64,000 nt of DNA, taken from the NCBI RefSeq assembly GCF_004335015.1, contig NZ_RQRU01000001.1, positions 496,001-560,000 on the forward strand, in the 5' to 3' direction. Each line of letters opens with the position of its first letter. Within the stretch, counting starts at the first letter, position 1. The position numbers were made by a program, and so were the translations under genes. Source of the DNA: Psychrobacter pygoscelis. Its GTDB lineage: Bacteria; Pseudomonadota; Gammaproteobacteria; Pseudomonadales; Moraxellaceae. The notes under the pieces are model-generated. The model did not search any database and had not been told where the DNA came from. It saw only the letters and a list, made by a program, of their open reading frames with translations. Shown here one piece after another: positions 55,106-64,000 of the stretch.

Positions 55106-55150
55106 AAAAAAAGACCTTGCCGCAATAATAGGCGACAAGGTCTTTTTTAT
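55106..55150. terminator. bidirectional terminator after fumC
   Basis: AAAAAAGACCTTG and its complement pair around a 17-base loop with a further GC stem, with T-runs on both strands. Confidence 0.9.
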
Positions 55151-55187
55151 ACTTTTAAAAACGATTCAATCAGAACAATTCAATCGC

Positions 55188-56576
55188 TTATTTAGGATGA
55201 ACCATATCAGCTGGCGTTACCCACTCGTCAAACTGCTCTTCAGTCAGTAACTCAAGTTCAACGGCGACTTGCTTGAGCGTTTTGTCTTCTTTATACGCAG
55301 TCTTGGCAATCTTCGCTGCGTTCTCATAACCGACGTGACGGTTTAATGCTGTCACTAGCATCAATGAGTTGTGCAAGAAATGGTCAATCTTGTCTTTTAC
55401 TGGCGCGATACCAACGGCGCAGTTGTCGTTAAAGCTGTTGCAAGCGTCGCCCAATAGCTGGATAGACTGCAATAGGTTAAAGGCGATAACTGGCTTGAAG
55501 ACGTTTAGCTCAAAGTTGCCCGATGCACCTGCCATGCTGATGGTGACGTCGTTGCCCATGACTTGCGCGACGACCATGGTCATCGCTTCAGACTGGGTCG
55601 GGTTCACTTTACCTGGCATGATAGATGAGCCTGGCTCATTGGCCGGAATCTCAAGCTCACCAAGGCCGCAACGAGGGCCAGAAGCCAACCAGCGTACGTC
55701 ATTAGCGATTTTATTAAGGCTAGCAGCTAGCGTCTTGAGCGCGCCAGAAGCAAAGACTTCGGCATCACGAGCGGCTAGCGCTTCGAATTTGTTGGGTGAC
55801 GTTACAAACGGCAGACCCGTCAGCTCTGATAACTGCTCAGCGGCTTTTACCGCGTAGTCAGGGTGCGAATTCAGACCAGTACCAACAGCAGTACCACCCA
55901 GAGGCAACTGGTACAGGCCTTGCAGAGCGTTATCAATGCGGACTAAGGCATGGTCTAGCTGGCTGACGTAGCCGCTGAACTCTTGACCTAAGGTCAATGG
56001 CGTCGCGTCTTGCAGATGCGTGCGGCCAATCTTGACGATGCTATCGAACTCTTTGGCTTTTTTGTCTAGGGTATCGCGCAGGGCTTTTACCGCAGGAATC
56101 AGTAAGCTATTAATTTGACGAGCAGCAGCAACGCGGATAGCGGTTGGGAAGCTATCATTGGTAGACTGAGCATGGTTCACATGGTCATTTGGGTGAACAG
56201 GCTGATAGCTGCCACGCTCACTGCCAGCAATCTCATTAGCTCGGTTGGCGAGTACTTCATTCATATTCATATTGGACTGCGTGCCAGAACCAGTCTGCCA
56301 AACGACCAATGGAAACTGATCGGTAAGACCACCATTGATGACTTCATCAGCAGCTTGCACGATAAGGTCACGCTGAGATTCTTCGATACGACCAAGACCC
56401 GCGTTGGTAATTGCAGCCGCCTTTTTGACCAGCGCCATGGCTTCAATCATTGGACGTGGTAGAGTCTCACCACCGATTTTGAAGTTCTCACGGCTACGCT
56501 GCGTTTGCGCACCCCAATATGCATCTGCAGGCACTTCTACATTGCCCATAGTGTCTTTTTCTATACGAGTTGACAT
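55188..56576 (-). CDS. fumC: class II fumarate hydratase
   Basis: This is the oxygen-stable, iron-independent fumarase of the TCA cycle (fumarate to malate). It is 462 residues, typical for the family. Segments: [18 protein letters not shown] near the N-terminus, [19 protein letters not shown], the [19 protein letters not shown] active-site block and the superfamily signature [13 protein letters not shown]. It is a single gene divergent from the cyclo-ligase gene at 56738. Confidence 0.98.
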   Translation of the reverse strand: MSTRIEKDTMGNVEVPADAYWGAQTQRSRENFKIGGETLPRPMIEAMALVKKAAAITNAGLGRIEESQRDLIVQAADEVINGGLTDQFPLVVWQTGSGTQSNMNMNEVLANRANEIAGSERGSYQPVHPNDHVNHAQSTNDSFPTAIRVAAARQINSLLIPAVKALRDTLDKKAKEFDSIVKIGRTHLQDATPLTLGQEFSGYVSQLDHALVRIDNALQGLYQLPLGGTAVGTGLNSHPDYAVKAAEQLSELTGLPFVTSPNKFEALAARDAEVFASGALKTLAASLNKIANDVRWLASGPRCGLGELEIPANEPGSSIMPGKVNPTQSEAMTMVVAQVMGNDVTISMAGASGNFELNVFKPVIAFNLLQSIQLLGDACNSFNDNCAVGIAPVKDKIDHFLHNSLMLVTALNRHVGYENAAKIAKTAYKEDKTLKQVAVELELLTEEQFDEWVTPADMVHPK

Positions 56577-56737
56577 GCTCTCTCCTATTATTAGTGACTT
56601 GTTGTAAATTGTTCATATTAACAATCAATAAAGATGCTGAATATAGCACGGCTATTGAAAGGGCGACATTGAATTTGTTTGGCGCAATTATGATAGCATG
56701 ACTCTATAATATTTTCTTACAGGGACGGGTTGTTTTC

Positions 56738-57409
56738 GTGTCAAATATTCAAGCTAATTTATCCCAGACCGATGCTTTGGCTAGCCACTCAGCCAACCAG
56801 CATCAATCTAAAGCTATTGCTAATCCACCTCGCCGCCACTTCACCCGTCAGCGCCGTAAGCTCACCGCTCAGCAGCGCAATCTTGCAGCCTCGCTCGCCA
56901 GCCGTCATTTGTATAAGCTTATCAGTCGATTGCCCCATCAGGCTAAAGTCGGTATATATTATGATGATTTTGGTGAGTTGCCAACGCAGCCTATTCTAAA
57001 TTGGTGCAATCGCTTAGGCTATTTTTGTTATCTGCCTGTGGTCGGATCATTCGGCCATGAAGATAAACGACTGCGATTCGCCAAGGTTAATGCCCATAAT
57101 CTAAACTTAGTCCCCACTGCCCCGCACTCTTTAGGCATGCAACAGACGTATCAGCGTAAGCTCGTCTGGGCGCATGAGCTGGATGTCCTCTTCTGTCCCT
57201 TAGTCGCCGCCGACTTACAGGGCAATCGCATGGGCATGGGCGGCGGTTATTACGACACAACGCTGGCAAAATCAAATCAGCTAGGGCTAAAAAAGCCGCT
57301 AAAAATTGGCTGGTGTTATGACTTTCAGGTGACCCAGCAGTTAAAGCGTCAACCGTGGGATGTGCCATTAGATGGCTTGATGACGCCCAGTAAATTGAGG
57401 TGGTTTTGA
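56738..57409 (+). CDS. 5-formyltetrahydrofolate cyclo-ligase
   Basis: This ATP-dependent enzyme converts 5-formyl-THF to 5,10-methenyl-THF, returning folate to one-carbon metabolism (YgfA family). It has 223 residues and starts at GTG. The polar, Gln/His-rich first 40 residues precede the conserved RQRRKLTAQQRN helix. The C-terminal signature LVAADLQGNRMGMGGGYYDT holds the nucleotide-binding Gly-rich loop. The stop overlaps the next ATG by one base (TGATG), so the two are coupled. No 6S RNA gene is seen upstream, unlike in E. coli. Confidence 0.93.
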   Translation: MSNIQANLSQTDALASHSANQHQSKAIANPPRRHFTRQRRKLTAQQRNLAASLASRHLYKLISRLPHQAKVGIYYDDFGELPTQPILNWCNRLGYFCYLPVVGSFGHEDKRLRFAKVNAHNLNLVPTAPHSLGMQQTYQRKLVWAHELDVLFCPLVAADLQGNRMGMGGGYYDTTLAKSNQLGLKKPLKIGWCYDFQVTQQLKRQPWDVPLDGLMTPSKLRWF

Positions 57410-57678
57410 TGAGTGATAGTAAAGATAAAAACAAACACCATACACAACCCCTAAAGCAGGATACTGGCTCAGTTGCTAATAGTGTCAACCGTCATCTTCT
57501 CAAGATGGAAGACGATAAAAAGGAGACTTTGGAGCCTGCATCAGAACGTGATGACTACGAATTTAGTCCTGAAGAACTGGTCTGCCTGGTCAATTCAGCC
57601 CGTCTAGAGGCGCTACTTGAGCAAAGTGATGCCTTTATAAATGGCTTGACTGGAGCATTGAATGATTTTGATGATTAA
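57409..57678 (+). CDS. small unknown protein coupled to the cyclo-ligase gene
   Basis: This 89-residue soluble protein begins at the ATG overlapping the upstream stop. It is charged and polar, with an acidic middle (DDKKETLEPASERDDYEFSP) and a short helical C-terminus (ELVCLVNSARLEALLEQSDA). No known domain is recognised. Coupling suggests coexpression with 5-formyl-THF cyclo-ligase. Confidence 0.75.
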   Translation: MSDSKDKNKHHTQPLKQDTGSVANSVNRHLLKMEDDKKETLEPASERDDYEFSPEELVCLVNSARLEALLEQSDAFINGLTGALNDFDD

Positions 57679-57742
57679 CCATTAACAACAATCTGTCCTA
57701 TCAGCAGTCACAATCTAAAAATAATAAAAAAAGGCGCATGAC

Positions 57743-58410
57743 ATGGACATCAATCTATTAGGGATTTTCATCACCGTAGCCCTAGCCCACTTTCTAGCCT
57801 TACTAAGCCCAGGCCCCGACTTCGTACTGGTGGTCAAAAGCGATATCAAAAACAATGGCAAAAACGCATTGGGGTGGCCTTAGGAATTGCCTGTGCCAAT
57901 GCCGTATATATCGCTTTGTGCTTGATTGGTGTGGGGTCGATTCTGGCAGCGTCAGTGCCCGTAATGATTACCCTCAAAATTATCGGCGGATTATTTCTTA
58001 TTTATCTTGCTGCTCAAGCATTACTCGCCCGCAAACACTCCTACAGCCAGCTGAATTTAGCGGACACTGATGACACTCAAGGTACATCTATGCCTGTGGA
58101 GACGACCTTTATTAAGGAGTTCTTGGTAGGATTTATGTCGGGGGTATTCAACCCTAAGAATTTGCTGTTTTATCTCAGTCTATTTACCGTGGTACTGACA
58201 CCAGACATGGGCATGGGATTCAAGCTCGGCCTCGGGATTTGGATGGCGGTCATCGTCTTCGCTTGGGATGCTGCCATCATATTCTTATTATCCACGCCCA
58301 AGGTGCGCCGAAGCTTTACCAAAGCTGCTTACTATATTGATAAAGTCACCGGCGCTTTGTTAGGACTTATTGGCGTTACTATCCTCAGGTCAGCTTTGCT
58401 TAAACCATAA
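57743..58410 (+). pseudogene. LysE/RhtB-family exporter, frameshifted
   Basis: This would be a 222-residue amino-acid exporter with about six helices. The first frame encodes the classical LysE start (MDINLLGIFITVALAHFLA, then SPGPDFVLVV) up to KNALG and then hits a stop. The second frame resumes exactly with VALGIACANAVYIALCLIG and continues to the end. The break lies in a run of four Gs at 57871-57874; one extra G would restore the full gene. It is either a genuine inactivating deletion, a slippage-prone phase switch, or a sequencing error. The downstream part also opens at a GTG (57874). Confidence 0.85.
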
Positions 58411-58488
58411 AAGCTTTTGGGGATAAAATCATTAATAACCTTTGAACCTAAGTCTTTATAGGTGCGCAGCTAAAATAGCCAAAGCCAT

Positions 58489-58528
58489 AATTAAAAGGTC
58501 AAAATTAAAAGGTTAAAGGTTAAAGGAA
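58489..58528. repeat. short A/G-rich direct repeat at a ribosome site
   Basis: AATTAAAAGGT occurs twice, followed by AAAGGTT and AAAGGAAA, directly before the ATG at 58532. Change in copy number would alter the leader. Confidence 0.65.
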
Positions 58529-58531
58529 ACT

Positions 58532-59005
58532 ATGACGTCAAAGCCGCCGACTATTATAAAGGCACTCGCCACTTACTTTCGCGCAAAACCATTACGAGTA
58601 GTTTTTACTGTTTTGTGGGTAGCTGCTGTTTACAGCATCATTATGTCAGGTTTTAATCCAGACCCTTATTTGCTCAACCGCTCAGTACCATTACCCCACC
58701 CTTATCCGAGCGATTTTGTGACATTTTTGCTGATCATTATGTGCGTTCAGGCTGCATTTGCTTGGCTTATAGGTTATTTTACAAACAGTGTATTCAAATT
58801 AATATCTATGCTTGTGGTTGTCATTGGTGGTTTTTATATAGGCGGTATATTTGCCATGCAAGCGCCGCCGCCTATTGGCGCCTTTATTATTTGGCAACTA
58901 TTATGTATAGGTATAATTCTTATTCTCTTTCTTTACCGAATCATCCCTCTCCTTTATAAATATCTTCATAAAGCCATTACCTTTATTTACCGCCACTTAC
59001 CCTAA
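58532..59005 (+). CDS. small multi-helix membrane protein, unknown
   Basis: This 157-residue inner-membrane protein has about four hydrophobic helices (near 18-38, 64-85, 88-110 and 114-135) and a basic C-terminus (LHKAITFIYRHLP). No family is recognised. The ribosome site AAAGGAAA is the last part of a small AAAGGTT-type repeat (58493-58528). It lies downstream of the broken LysE gene on the same strand. Confidence 0.7.
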   Translation: MTSKPPTIIKALATYFRAKPLRVVFTVLWVAAVYSIIMSGFNPDPYLLNRSVPLPHPYPSDFVTFLLIIMCVQAAFAWLIGYFTNSVFKLISMLVVVIGGFYIGGIFAMQAPPPIGAFIIWQLLCIGIILILFLYRIIPLLYKYLHKAITFIYRHLP

Positions 59006-59036
59006 ATAAAAAGGCATACTGAATTCTCAATATGCC
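59006..59036 (-). terminator. intrinsic terminator after the antiporter gene
   Basis: On the minus strand, GGCATATTGA and TCAGTATGCC (one G-U) enclose GAAT, followed by TTTTTATTT. Repeat copy C lies between this hairpin and the antiporter stop. Confidence 0.75.
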
Positions 59037-59038
59037 CT

Positions 59039-59176
59039 ATATAGTCAACCCACTTCACATCTGGTACAAAGTAACTGGGATAAATTTATATAGCCTCAGT
59101 CATATCGTGACTTCTAGCAAATAAATTTATATCAGTTGCTCGTTAACGTGTCAGTTTTGAACAGGATTGACTATAT
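59039..59176 (+). repeat. MITE-like dispersed repeat, copy C (best ends)
   Basis: 138 bp with perfect 10-bp terminal inverted repeats, ATATAGTCAA at 59039-59048 and its complement at 59167-59176. CTGGGATAAATT lies 36 nt from the left end, followed by CAGTCAT and GTGACTTCTAGC, as in copy B. It is non-coding and lies between the antiporter gene and its terminator. Confidence 0.8.
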
Positions 59177-59208
59177 GAATAAGCCTAATTATTAACATCA
59201 AAAAGATT

Positions 59209-60579
59209 CTACAACACCATCGCCGCAATCCAGCCAAAGAGGAGCAGCGGAAGGTTAAAGTGCAAGAAGGTCGGAATCACGCTGTCTTTAATGTGGTCAT
59301 GCTGACCATCCACGCCAAGACCTGAGGTTGGTCCAAGGGTCGAATCTGAGGCTGGAGAACCTGCATCTCCTAATGCCCCTGCAGTACCAATGATAGCCAC
59401 AGTGGCCAGTGGAGAAAATCCTAAAGAGGCGCAAAGCGGCACATAAATCGCGGCAATAATAGGAATGGTAGAAAACGACGAGCCAATGCCCATGGTCACA
59501 ATTAAGCCAATAAGCAGCATAATAAATGCCGCAACCGCTTGATTACCACCGAACAATGCCGTTGCACCATCGACAAGTGGCGCGATCTGTTCTGTCGCCT
59601 TCATAACTTCAGCAAAGCCTTGAGCGGTAATCATAATAAAGCCAATCATCGCCATCAGCTTAATGCCATCATTAAACACGCCATCAGCGTCACGCCACTT
59701 GACCACGCCCGTCGCCATGAACACCCCAAAGCCAAACAAGGAGCCTAGGATTAATGAGTCGGTATAGAGCTGAACGACGAATGCAGTAACGATAGCAACA
59801 AGGGCAATAATAGTCTTGGCTTTGGTCGCTGATTGAGCATTGGAGGCCGTTTGGCTTAGTGAATCTTGGGCGATAGCGGCGTCATGATTTTGTTGGTCTA
59901 TGGCTACGCTTTGGTATTGGCGAGGCCTACGATAACTAATAAAAATAGCGGTAAGCAGACCACAGACCATGCCCACTGCCGGAATTGCCATTGCCTGCAT
60001 CACTGAGATATTGGCAGTATCAAGACCCGCTTCGCTAACATTTTTGAGCATAATCTGATTGAGGTAAATCTCACCAAAGCCGTATGGCAAAAACATATAG
60101 GTGTTAACCAGACCAAAGGTCATAAGACACGCTAGCAAGCGTCTGTCCACTTGCATCCGGTTAAAGGCCAATAACAGCGGCGGTACAACCAAGGGAATAA
60201 AGGCAATATGAATAGGGATAAGGTTTTGACTAAAGCAGCTCATAAGCACCAAACCGCCAAATAACAGCCACTTGATAGAGCCACCAAGACCTGAATTATT
60301 ATGACTGTCCATACGCTGAATCACGCCGCTAGCCAACGCTTGTGGCATACCTGAATGCGCGATAGCCACAGCAAAAGCACCTAGCAGCGCATAGGACAGA
60401 GCAATCTCAGCGCCGTTTTTGATCCCTTCTTGAAATGCGCTCAGCGTAGCATCTAAGCCAAGTCCGCCGACCAGTCCACCGACTATCGCGCCAATAAGTA
60501 GACTCAAGACCACATGCACTCGAGCCAGCGACAGTCCCAGCATCACCACCACAGCTAGCAGTACTGCATTTATTATCAT
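59209..60579 (-). CDS. Na+/H+ antiporter family protein
   Basis: This 456-residue inner-membrane transporter has about twelve helices. It opens with MIINAVLLAVVVMLGLSLA and contains Gly-rich segments (IGAIVGGLVGGLGLDATLS; VTMGIGSSFSTIPIIAAIYV; GTAGALGDAGSPASDSTLGP) characteristic of the predicted Na+/H+ antiporter family related to NhaC/YuiF. The central loop (about 225-255) is polar. Similar permeases have been proposed to carry amino acids, so the substrate is uncertain. It is a single gene. Confidence 0.85.
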   Translation of the reverse strand: MIINAVLLAVVVMLGLSLARVHVVLSLLIGAIVGGLVGGLGLDATLSAFQEGIKNGAEIALSYALLGAFAVAIAHSGMPQALASGVIQRMDSHNNSGLGGSIKWLLFGGLVLMSCFSQNLIPIHIAFIPLVVPPLLLAFNRMQVDRRLLACLMTFGLVNTYMFLPYGFGEIYLNQIMLKNVSEAGLDTANISVMQAMAIPAVGMVCGLLTAIFISYRRPRQYQSVAIDQQNHDAAIAQDSLSQTASNAQSATKAKTIIALVAIVTAFVVQLYTDSLILGSLFGFGVFMATGVVKWRDADGVFNDGIKLMAMIGFIMITAQGFAEVMKATEQIAPLVDGATALFGGNQAVAAFIMLLIGLIVTMGIGSSFSTIPIIAAIYVPLCASLGFSPLATVAIIGTAGALGDAGSPASDSTLGPTSGLGVDGQHDHIKDSVIPTFLHFNLPLLLFGWIAAMVL

Positions 60580-61191
60580 AATTATTACCTAATCTTATAT
60601 ATTGCTCGTAAGTCTTACTCGTAAATCGAGCTAGTGTACTAGTGTATATGACGCTTTGCCCAATACAGCTAAAAAACAGCCGTCTATTCTACCTAATATC
60701 TCAGTAAAAAAAAGCACACGATGCTGTAACTTGGCAAAAACTTTGTTATCGACATCATGAAAAATACGCATTATTACTTACCCTTATCACTGTTAATCTT
60801 TTGTTCTAGGACGGGTTATTAATTGGCCTCTTACTGTAGAATCAAGAAAAAACAAAGAAAACACTGTAAATAACTCGTAGTAACTGCAATGATGGACTTC
60901 AACCTTCAAAAGCATAGCGCTTATTTTTGTGCTGATATTCTGTACTACTTTGCTAAGAGAGTGGCCTACCCATCTATTAGCGGCAAGGCAAGGATAGCCC
61001 TATCACCAAGCCTCCCGTTTATAAACTGATCTCTAAACTTGCAATTTTTTTCTAAACCACCATTTACTACTACAAGTACTCGATTTATGACATCCAATTA
61101 CTGAGTCTTAGACAACGACTCTTCGATAATAATTAATTATGACGACAAGCTACGCTGCGCATAATGCGCACCCTGCGATAGGATTTGATTT
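60580..61191. other. divergent intergenic region upstream of lon
   Basis: About 610 bases hold the promoters of lon and of the antiporter gene. I could not find a convincing sigma-32 heat-shock promoter by eye. No ORF is seen. Confidence 0.4.
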
Positions 61192-63726
61192 ATGACTGAT
61201 AAAGACCTGACTTTAGACGCTCAAAACGCTGCTGACTCCGTTGATGATGCAGATGCTATCGACAATACCGATAGTGAAGACCAAAGCAACCAAGGTAACA
61301 CTCCTGAACACACTTACTTGCCTCTACTTGCCCTGCGAGATGTCGTGGTCTATCCCCATATGCAGATTGCGCTTTTTGTCGGCCGGACACCTTCGGTGAA
61401 AGCCGTAGAGCTGGCGCAAGCAGAGTATAACAACCAAGTACTGGTCGTAGCGCAAAAAGACTCACTAACTGAAGATATCGATCAAGACAATCTGTATCAG
61501 TATGGTACGATTTGCCGTATCGTCAGCACCATGCCACATGACAGCGATGACAACTGTATTAAGGTTCTGATTGAAGGTCAGTACCGCGCCCGTGTTGATG
61601 AGCTACAAGACCAAGGCGACTTATTGACTGCTAGCTTCACCCGAGCAGATATTGCTGTCGATATGGATGAGGAGCAGCAAGCCAATACTCGCAAAGCCCT
61701 TATAGGTCTTTTTGAGGCGTATGCTGAAGCTCGCCTACGTAATGCCCGTGAGTTGACTCGCGTCGCTGAGCGTATCGAAGACTTATTAGAGCTGGTTTAC
61801 TTTATCTCAACCCGCGTCTCTATGGAGCTTGAGATTAAGCAGTCCTTCTTAGAGAATGATGACCTAAAAGCGCATATCAATGCCTTAACTGATTACTTAA
61901 TTAAGCAAAGCGCTGAGCAAAGTATCGAGCAAGATATTCAAGAAGCCGTGCGTCGTCAGATGGAGAGCAACCAACGCGAATACTTCTTAAATGAGAAGAT
62001 GAAAGCGATTAAAAACGAGCTATCTGATATGCATGATGGGGCATTCGATGCCGAAGATGATATCAGTGAGCTTGAGCATCGACTAAAAGAAGCTGATCTA
62101 CCAGAAGATGTGCGCAAAAAGGCAGAGCAAGAATTTAAAAAGCTTAAAATGATGCCGCCAGCCTCCAGCGAGTCATCTGTCGTGCGCAACTATATTGAGT
62201 GGATTCTTGATACGCCGTGGAATACTACCACTAAAGTGTCGATTAACCTCGATAAAGCTAAGACCGTACTTGACGAAGACCATTATGGTCTAAAAGATGT
62301 TAAAGACCGTATCTTGGAATACTTAGCGGTCCAATCCCGTGTTAAGAAACTTCGCGGTCCTATCTTGTGTCTCGTAGGCCCTCCTGGTGTGGGTAAAACC
62401 TCGCTCGGTGAGTCTATCGCCCGCGCAACTGGCCGCAAGTTTGTGCGTATGGCCCTTGGCGGCGTGCGTGATGAAGCCGAGATTCGTGGCCACCGTCGAA
62501 CCTACATCGGTGCGATGCCGGGTAAAATCGTTCAGTCATTGGCTAAAGTTGAAGTCAAAAACCCACTATTCTTACTCGATGAGATCGATAAGATGGCGCA
62601 AGACTTCCGCGGTGACCCAGCCTCAGCCTTGCTTGAAGTGTTAGATCCATCACAGAATGACACCTTTAACGACCATTATCTCGATATGGACTTAGACTTG
62701 TCACAAGTGATGTTTATCTGTACTGCCAATAGCATGGACATCCCGCCAGCGCTGCTTGACCGTATGGAAGTCATCCGCTTGCCGGGCTACACCGAAGAAG
62801 AAAAAGTCAATATCGCCCAGAAATACCTAGTGCCTAAAGCCATCAAGCAAAACGGCCTAAAAGAAGGTGAGATTGAGATCGTTGAAGAGGCATTGCATAG
62901 TATCGTCCAGCGTTATACTCGCGAAGCTGGCGTTCGAAACCTTGAGCGTGAGGTCAATAAAATCTGCCGAAAGGTCGTTCGTGAGTCGGTAGAGACGCAT
63001 GGCGTTCGCCCACCGAAAAAGGCAGAGCGTGAGCTGGTGACGGTCGATGATAAGAACATCGTTGATTACTTAGGCGTGCACCAATATGACTTCGGTCTAG
63101 CTGAGCAGGAGCCTGAGGTTGGCCGTGTCACTGGTCTAGCTTGGACAAGCGTCGGCGGTGAGCTACTCACCATCGAGACGGTCAAAATGCAAGGTAAAGG
63201 CGAGCTTGTCTTTACAGGCTCTCTTGGTGATGTAATGAAAGAGTCGATCCGCGCTGCCATGAGTGTGGTTCGCGCTCGCGGTGAGCAGTTCGGCATTGAT
63301 TACGAGACCTTTAAGACCACTGATGTCCACGTGCATATGCCAGAGGGCGCTACGCCTAAAGACGGTCCGTCTGCGGGTATTGCCTTAACCACAGCCCTAG
63401 TATCGGCTATGACGGGCATCGCGATTCGCCCTGATATCGCCATGACAGGTGAGGTTACCCTGCGTGGTAAAGTGCTACGCATCGGTGGCCTTAAAGAGAA
63501 GCTCTTGGCAGCCCATCGCGGCGGTATTAAACATGTGTTAATCCCAGAAACCAATGAGCGTGATTTGGAGGAAATTCCAGATAATGTCAAAGAAGGCTTA
63601 AAAATTCAGCCTGTTGCGACAATTGATGAGGTATTAAAAGTGGCCTTGGTAGAGATGCCAACGCCGCTAAAACCCGCTAAGGTTGCAATCGACACTACTA
63701 AATCTAAAAAAGCGCTAAGAAGCTAA
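61192..63726 (+). CDS. lon: ATP-dependent protease La (Lon)
   Basis: Lon degrades misfolded and regulatory proteins as a cytoplasmic hexamer. The 844-residue protein starts with an acidic ~40-residue extension, then the substrate-binding N domain (YLPLLALRDVVVYPHM on). The AAA+ module follows with Walker A GPPGVGKTS (near 396) and Walker B PLFLLDEIDKM. The C-terminal serine-lysine protease domain has Ser727 (KDGPSAGIA) and Lys770 (GGLKEKLL). E. coli Lon has 784 residues. It is a single gene with a terminator. Confidence 0.97.
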   Translation: MTDKDLTLDAQNAADSVDDADAIDNTDSEDQSNQGNTPEHTYLPLLALRDVVVYPHMQIALFVGRTPSVKAVELAQAEYNNQVLVVAQKDSLTEDIDQDNLYQYGTICRIVSTMPHDSDDNCIKVLIEGQYRARVDELQDQGDLLTASFTRADIAVDMDEEQQANTRKALIGLFEAYAEARLRNARELTRVAERIEDLLELVYFISTRVSMELEIKQSFLENDDLKAHINALTDYLIKQSAEQSIEQDIQEAVRRQMESNQREYFLNEKMKAIKNELSDMHDGAFDAEDDISELEHRLKEADLPEDVRKKAEQEFKKLKMMPPASSESSVVRNYIEWILDTPWNTTTKVSINLDKAKTVLDEDHYGLKDVKDRILEYLAVQSRVKKLRGPILCLVGPPGVGKTSLGESIARATGRKFVRMALGGVRDEAEIRGHRRTYIGAMPGKIVQSLAKVEVKNPLFLLDEIDKMAQDFRGDPASALLEVLDPSQNDTFNDHYLDMDLDLSQVMFICTANSMDIPPALLDRMEVIRLPGYTEEEKVNIAQKYLVPKAIKQNGLKEGEIEIVEEALHSIVQRYTREAGVRNLEREVNKICRKVVRESVETHGVRPPKKAERELVTVDDKNIVDYLGVHQYDFGLAEQEPEVGRVTGLAWTSVGGELLTIETVKMQGKGELVFTGSLGDVMKESIRAAMSVVRARGEQFGIDYETFKTTDVHVHMPEGATPKDGPSAGIALTTALVSAMTGIAIRPDIAMTGEVTLRGKVLRIGGLKEKLLAAHRGGIKHVLIPETNERDLEEIPDNVKEGLKIQPVATIDEVLKVALVEMPTPLKPAKVAIDTTKSKKALRS

Positions 63727-63765
63727 GCTTGGGGTAACCTTTAGCTGATTAACTTAACATTCTAA

Positions 63766-63802
63766 AATAAAAAACCGCTCAATTAAATTGGGCGGTTTTT
63801 TA
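63766..63802 (+). terminator. intrinsic terminator after lon
   Basis: AAAAACCGCTCAA pairs with TTGGGCGGTTTTT (one G-U) around a 5-nt loop, and is followed by a T-rich tail. Confidence 0.9.
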
Positions 63803-63877
63803 TTTTAGGGTTATAAAATACAATGACAATGGCATATTCATACAGTTAACCAAAAAATAAAAAAACGATATCTAGTG

Positions 63878-64000
63878 TTAATCTCCGCCGCAGCTACTAC
63901 AACTGCTACCACCGTCACCACCGCTGCTATCACTACTACCACATGTGGCGGCGCCATCTTGAGTAATGTCAACCTCAAAGTCCAAATCCATACCATCTGG
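63878..64000 (-). CDS. 3' end of a gene with a Gly/Ser/Cys tail
   Basis: The last 40 codons run off the window edge. They read an acidic segment (PDGMDLDFEVDITQDG) and then a Gly/Ser/Asp-rich tail with three cysteines, ending SSCSSCGGD. Similar Cys/Gly-rich C-termini occur on small membrane proteins of several families, but no assignment is possible from this fragment. Confidence 0.6.
   Translation of the reverse strand, partial: PDGMDLDFEVDITQDGAATCGSSDSSGGDGGSSCSSCGGD

Larger units (their letters stand above)
54771..55187. other. intergenic with a structured GC-rich element
   Basis: This region between the orphan gene and fumC holds the long hairpin at 54952-55057 and the fumC terminator at 55106-55149. 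GC content is much higher than in other gaps of the window. Confidence 0.6.

Noticed and set aside
56577..56737. 6S RNA (ssrS) upstream of the 5-formyl-THF cyclo-ligase gene, as in E. coli
   Set aside because: The gap is only about 160 bases, AT-rich, and lacks the long paired arms with a central bubble.

Overview
The window looks like a chromosomal segment of a gamma-proteobacterium of the Moraxellaceae, most likely Psychrobacter. The clues are moderate to low GC, an hda / AI-2E permease / purM-purN block and a pyrG-kdsA-eno-ftsB-ispD neighbourhood as in Acinetobacter and Pseudomonas relatives, a long-form isocitrate lyase paired with malate synthase G, and long AT-rich intergenic gaps. The genus call is inference; no rRNA lies in the window. 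Nearly everything is core metabolism. I see no prophage, transposase, CRISPR array or integron.

Layout. 0.4-4.2 kb (minus): tkt and serS. 4.7-7 kb: a YcxB-like membrane protein, dps, and a secreted DUF2057-type protein. 7.3-11.8 kb: hda and an AI-2E-family permease (minus), divergent from purM-purN (plus). 11.9-14.6 kb (minus): a Sad-type aldehyde dehydrogenase and a LysR regulator. 15.5-19.2 kb: isocitrate lyase (aceA) and a CYTH-CHAD protein. 19.4-25.9 kb: an L,D-transpeptidase, an unknown tail-anchored protein, argG, pyrC and rnt. 26.2 kb: tRNA-Glu(UUC) with a near-consensus promoter. 26.5-38.5 kb (minus): a membrane-anchored BLUF photoreceptor, ispD, ftsB, eno, a copper block (copA, copZ, and an HMA-fold protein without CxxC), kdsA, pyrG and a porin. 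39-42.6 kb: glcB and miaE. 42.7-44.2 kb: four small, very hydrophilic orphan genes. 44.5-48.7 kb: ppk1, mtgA and a thioredoxin-fold protein. 49.2-54.8 kb: lldP-lldD lactate operon, a rhomboid protease, a MipA-type outer-membrane protein and an AT-rich orphan. 55.2-60.6 kb: fumC, a 5-formyl-THF cyclo-ligase pair, a frameshifted LysE exporter, a small membrane protein and a Na+/H+ antiporter. 61.2-63.7 kb: lon, then the 3' end of a gene with a Gly/Ser/Cys tail.

The genes suggest growth on lactate, acetate or fatty acids: lactate uptake and oxidation, a complete glyoxylate shunt (aceA plus glcB) and fumarase. Polyphosphate handling is represented by ppk1 and the CYTH-CHAD protein, and stress protection by dps, lon and the small hydrophilic proteins.

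The most unusual items are non-coding. First, a family of four MITE-like repeats of about 140-150 bp (4440, 21624, 27826, 59039) shares a fixed 36-nt left arm and near-terminal inverted repeats of the form ATATAGTCAA. Second, a strongly folded GC-rich hairpin of about 100 nt lies at 54.95-55.06 kb, with a 17-bp stem that is continuous only when read as plus-strand RNA. Many intrinsic terminators are clear and define the transcription units. All calls are from reading the sequence; no searches were run.
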